DNA of 64,000 nt from Paenibacillus sp. (lineage in GTDB: Bacteria > Bacillota > Bacilli > Paenibacillales > NBRC-103111). Shown here in pieces: positions 62,390 to 64,000 of the stretch; position 1 is the first letter of the stretch, and each line of letters opens with the position of its first letter. Below the pieces are notes generated by a model. It had not been told where the DNA came from. It worked only from the letters and a program-made list of their open reading frames with translations, and did no database searches. The stretch spans positions 17,658 through 81,657 of the forward strand of contig JAPSLM010000014.1 in assembly GCA_031180825.1 (NCBI GenBank), read 5' to 3'. The position numbers were made by a program, and so were the translations under genes.

Positions 62390-63031
62390 ATGAAAATGGT
62401 TTTCTTCCTGCACGAAGGCGTTACTTCTCTGGATATCATCGGCCCTTACCAAATGCTGTCAGCCATCCCCCATGCCAAAGTTCAATTTGCAGCCAAAACA
62501 AAGGGCATCATTCAAGATGATATGGGCTTTCCCACCATGCATGCGGCTTTTTCATTGAATGAAATTGAGTCTGCCGACCTCCTGCTGCTCCCCGGGATCC
62601 GCACGAAAATGAATGCGGCTCCTGTACACAAGGATACGGAAGTATTGGACTGGATTCGTGCCGTCCATGAGACAACCCGATGGACGACCTCTGTATGCGG
62701 CGGCTCTATTTTGCTGGGGGCTGCAGGATTGCTGAACGGCCTCAAGGCAACGGGGCATTGGAGCACATTCGATATCCTTCCTCGTTTTGGAGCAAGCCCT
62801 ACTGCCGAAAGAGTGGTGCGTGAAGGAAAAATTGTGACTTCTGCAGGCGTTTCTGCCGGTATTGACATGGGGCTTCAAATTGTAGCGTGGGAATGCGGGG
62901 ATGATTACGCTAAGATGGTTCAGCTTGCAACCGAGTATGATCCGAAACCTCCATTCGATTGCGGTTCACCATTAAAGGCACCGGCATCCCTTATTGAACA
63001 AACCAAACTACACTTCGCCGCTTCCAATTAA
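62390..63031 (+). CDS. DJ-1/PfpI-family protein
   Basis: A 213-aa cytoplasmic protein with the class I glutamine amidotransferase-like fold. The nucleophile elbow is TTSVCGGSILLGAAGLL (Cys about residue 103) with a conserved Glu/Asp early in FFLHEGVTSLDIIGPY and a histidine-like position in TGHWST. AGGTGATCTG precedes ATG. Family members are protein/nucleotide deglycases, isonitrile hydratases or AraC-type accessory sensors. It stands alone; the next gene starts 234 bases on. Confidence 0.9.
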   Translation: MKMVFFLHEGVTSLDIIGPYQMLSAIPHAKVQFAAKTKGIIQDDMGFPTMHAAFSLNEIESADLLLLPGIRTKMNAAPVHKDTEVLDWIRAVHETTRWTTSVCGGSILLGAAGLLNGLKATGHWSTFDILPRFGASPTAERVVREGKIVTSAGVSAGIDMGLQIVAWECGDDYAKMVQLATEYDPKPPFDCGSPLKAPASLIEQTKLHFAASN

Positions 63032-63264
63032 AAGAAACCTCCCTAAGAAAAGGGGAACGTCGTCTCGCAGCCTATTGCTCGGGGCAGCTATTGAAGACCG
63101 TCGCAAGCTTTTCGTCCAGGCAAACTCGGTTACTTGCTGAAGCGGGCCTTGTTCGGCCGTTATCCTATGCTTTACAAACGTATGGCCTTCGATTAAGCTT
63201 GTATCGGATATATACTGGGGGGCGCAGGGCAAGACGACTTGCTCGCGCGAGGAGGGACAAGCCG

Positions 63265-63765
63265 ATGTTGAACAAAGCTTTGCTGATCGGGGATGTCATG
63301 CACGAATGGGCGGGGACGCGCCGACTGTTGGCAAGTTTGCCGGACGAGCATCTCGGTTGGAGGCCGCACGCGAAGTCGCACACGCTCGGGGAATTGGCGA
63401 CGCACGTCGTCAACCTGTTGAATTGGCAACTGGGTATTCTGCTCGATGCGGGAATTGACCTGGCGACCACGTCTTCTCGAAGGACAGCGTTAACGAGCCG
63501 CCAGGCGTTACTGGACGAATTCGACGCGAACATCCGGGAGCTCGAGCGGACGCTGGACGCCATCGACGAAGCGGCGTTGGCTTCAGATTGGACGCTCCGT
63601 CGCGGCGATACGATCATGGCCGTTCAGCCGAAGGCGATTGCGTTCCGTACGATGGGCATGAGCCACATGATTCACCACCGCGCTCAGCTCGGCGTGTACT
63701 TGCGTCTGCTCGACCAGCCGGTCCCGGGCGTTTACGGCCCGACCGCCGACGAACTCGGCAAGTAG
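63265..63765 (+). CDS. DinB/YfiT-like putative metal-dependent protein
   Basis: A 166-aa four-helix bundle. The metal-binding histidines of the family are at LGELATHVVNLLNW (about 47) and HMIHHRAQLGVYLRLL (about 134-138). The start at 63265 fits GAGGAGGG eight bases upstream; an open frame runs 58 codons further upstream but is basic and unlike the family. DinB-like proteins are thiol transferases or of unknown role. A terminator follows (63782-63805). Confidence 0.88.
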   Translation: MLNKALLIGDVMHEWAGTRRLLASLPDEHLGWRPHAKSHTLGELATHVVNLLNWQLGILLDAGIDLATTSSRRTALTSRQALLDEFDANIRELERTLDAIDEAALASDWTLRRGDTIMAVQPKAIAFRTMGMSHMIHHRAQLGVYLRLLDQPVPGVYGPTADELGK

Positions 63766-63781
63766 CCATTCGCATCGCCAG

Positions 63782-63805
63782 GCCCGTCGGACTTGTCCGG
63801 CGGGC
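63782..63805 (+). terminator. Terminator of the DinB-like gene
   Basis: GCCCGTCGGAC-TTG-TCCGGCGGGC forms a ten-pair stem with one mismatch, followed by TTGCTGTTC. Confidence 0.7.
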
Positions 63806-63879
63806 TTGCTGTTCTCATCCGCCCCGATTTTCCCAAAGCTCTCCTTCTCGCCGTAGTCTCAAACTGCGGAGCTTATATA

Positions 63880-64000
63880 GGGCTTGCTGAACGAATAAAA
63901 AACCTAGCGATAACAAGGGTTTGAGCGTTCTTTTGTCGAAATAAGATGCAAGGAAACCGGTGGGCAGTCCGGTAAAAATCGTGCATCTGGAGGACAAATT
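63880..64000 (+). mobile_element. Probable insertion sequence left end (transposase starts beyond the window)
   Basis: AGGGCTTGCTGAA (63879-63892) resembles terminal repeats of IS1182-type elements; about 100 bases later CTGGAGGACAAATT, a strong ribosome binding site, stands at the last bases of the window, so a transposase ATG would follow just outside. No reading frame of interest lies in between. Confidence 0.4.

Noticed and set aside
63815..63997. Minus-strand frame of 60 codons at the right edge
   Set aside because: Overlaps the probable IS end and has no ribosome binding site.

Overview
The window looks like chromosome from a Paenibacillaceae member (Paenibacillus or a close relative). 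The signs are moderately high GC coding sequence with strong AGGAGG-type ribosome binding sites and frequent TTG/GTG starts, a Firmicutes T-box leader on a DAHP synthase/chorismate mutase gene, a SigA-type sigma factor, Bce- and Bcr-type bacitracin/peptide-antibiotic modules, a Ger(x)C spore-germination fragment and an NRPS. No rRNA, tRNA or CRISPR array was seen. Most genes are on the minus strand.

Layout. 1-7.9 kb: a LysR-headed minus-strand operon with two flavin-dependent (luciferase-like) monooxygenases and an oligopeptide-type ABC transporter, probably for scavenging an organosulfur or chelate-like compound; it runs off the left edge. 8-13.6 kb: a secreted beta-helix (pectate-lyase-like) protein, an acyltransferase, an EamA transporter, a DeoR regulator, a Ger(x)C fragment and an NlpC/P60 hydrolase. 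13.7-21.5 kb: a solitary sigA-like gene with an opposing promoter and candidate antisense RNA, a quinone-oxidoreductase/LysR divergent pair, T-box-controlled aroA, and an MFS drug exporter with a leader peptide and two operator palindromes. 21.7-27.1 kb: a Bce-type two-component system, ABC transporter and serine hydrolase, with three of the five genes broken by single-base frameshifts. 27.5-30 kb: a graveyard of IS1182 and IS1595 remnants, a MITE-like element, paired palindromes and an orphan LexA-like box. 30-36.9 kb: a response regulator, kinase, BcrA, BcrB and UppP bacitracin-resistance operon, a TetR gene and an FAD monooxygenase with tandem operators. 36.9-41.9 kb: truncated 6PGDH-like, MerR, UvrA-like and LacI pseudogenes, plus an ethanolamine permease with a HAD-phosphatase lipoprotein. 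42-46.7 kb: a four-gene GH130 phosphorylase/GT4/nucleotidyltransferase operon behind a CIRCE-like promoter. 46.8-49.9 kb: an operon of a DUF6530-like protein, a MoxR-type AAA ATPase, a VWA protein and a GIY-YIG-like protein. Here the ATPase and VWA frames meet at a run of nine A with an upstream Shine-Dalgarno-like sequence, a strong candidate for programmed -1 frameshifting. 50-51.5 kb: a low-GC, decayed MFS gene. 51.6-61 kb: a two-module NRPS (2856 aa) translationally coupled to a GT17 glycosyltransferase. 61-64 kb: an SDR, a DJ-1/PfpI protein, a DinB-like protein and what looks like the beginning of another insertion sequence.

How the genes fit together. Envelope and antibiotic stress is the recurrent theme: Bce module, Bcr/UppP operon, MFS exporters, NlpC/P60, serine hydrolase and NRPS. 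The region also shows much decay by small indels and deletions. Some of the single-base frameshifts lie in or next to short homopolymers, so assembly error has to be excluded before calling those genes dead. The most unusual pieces are the AAA/VWA operon with its slippery junction, the CIRCE-associated GH130/GT operon, and the small NRPS-GT17 pair with half a condensation domain at its start and a condensation-like domain instead of a thioesterase at its end.
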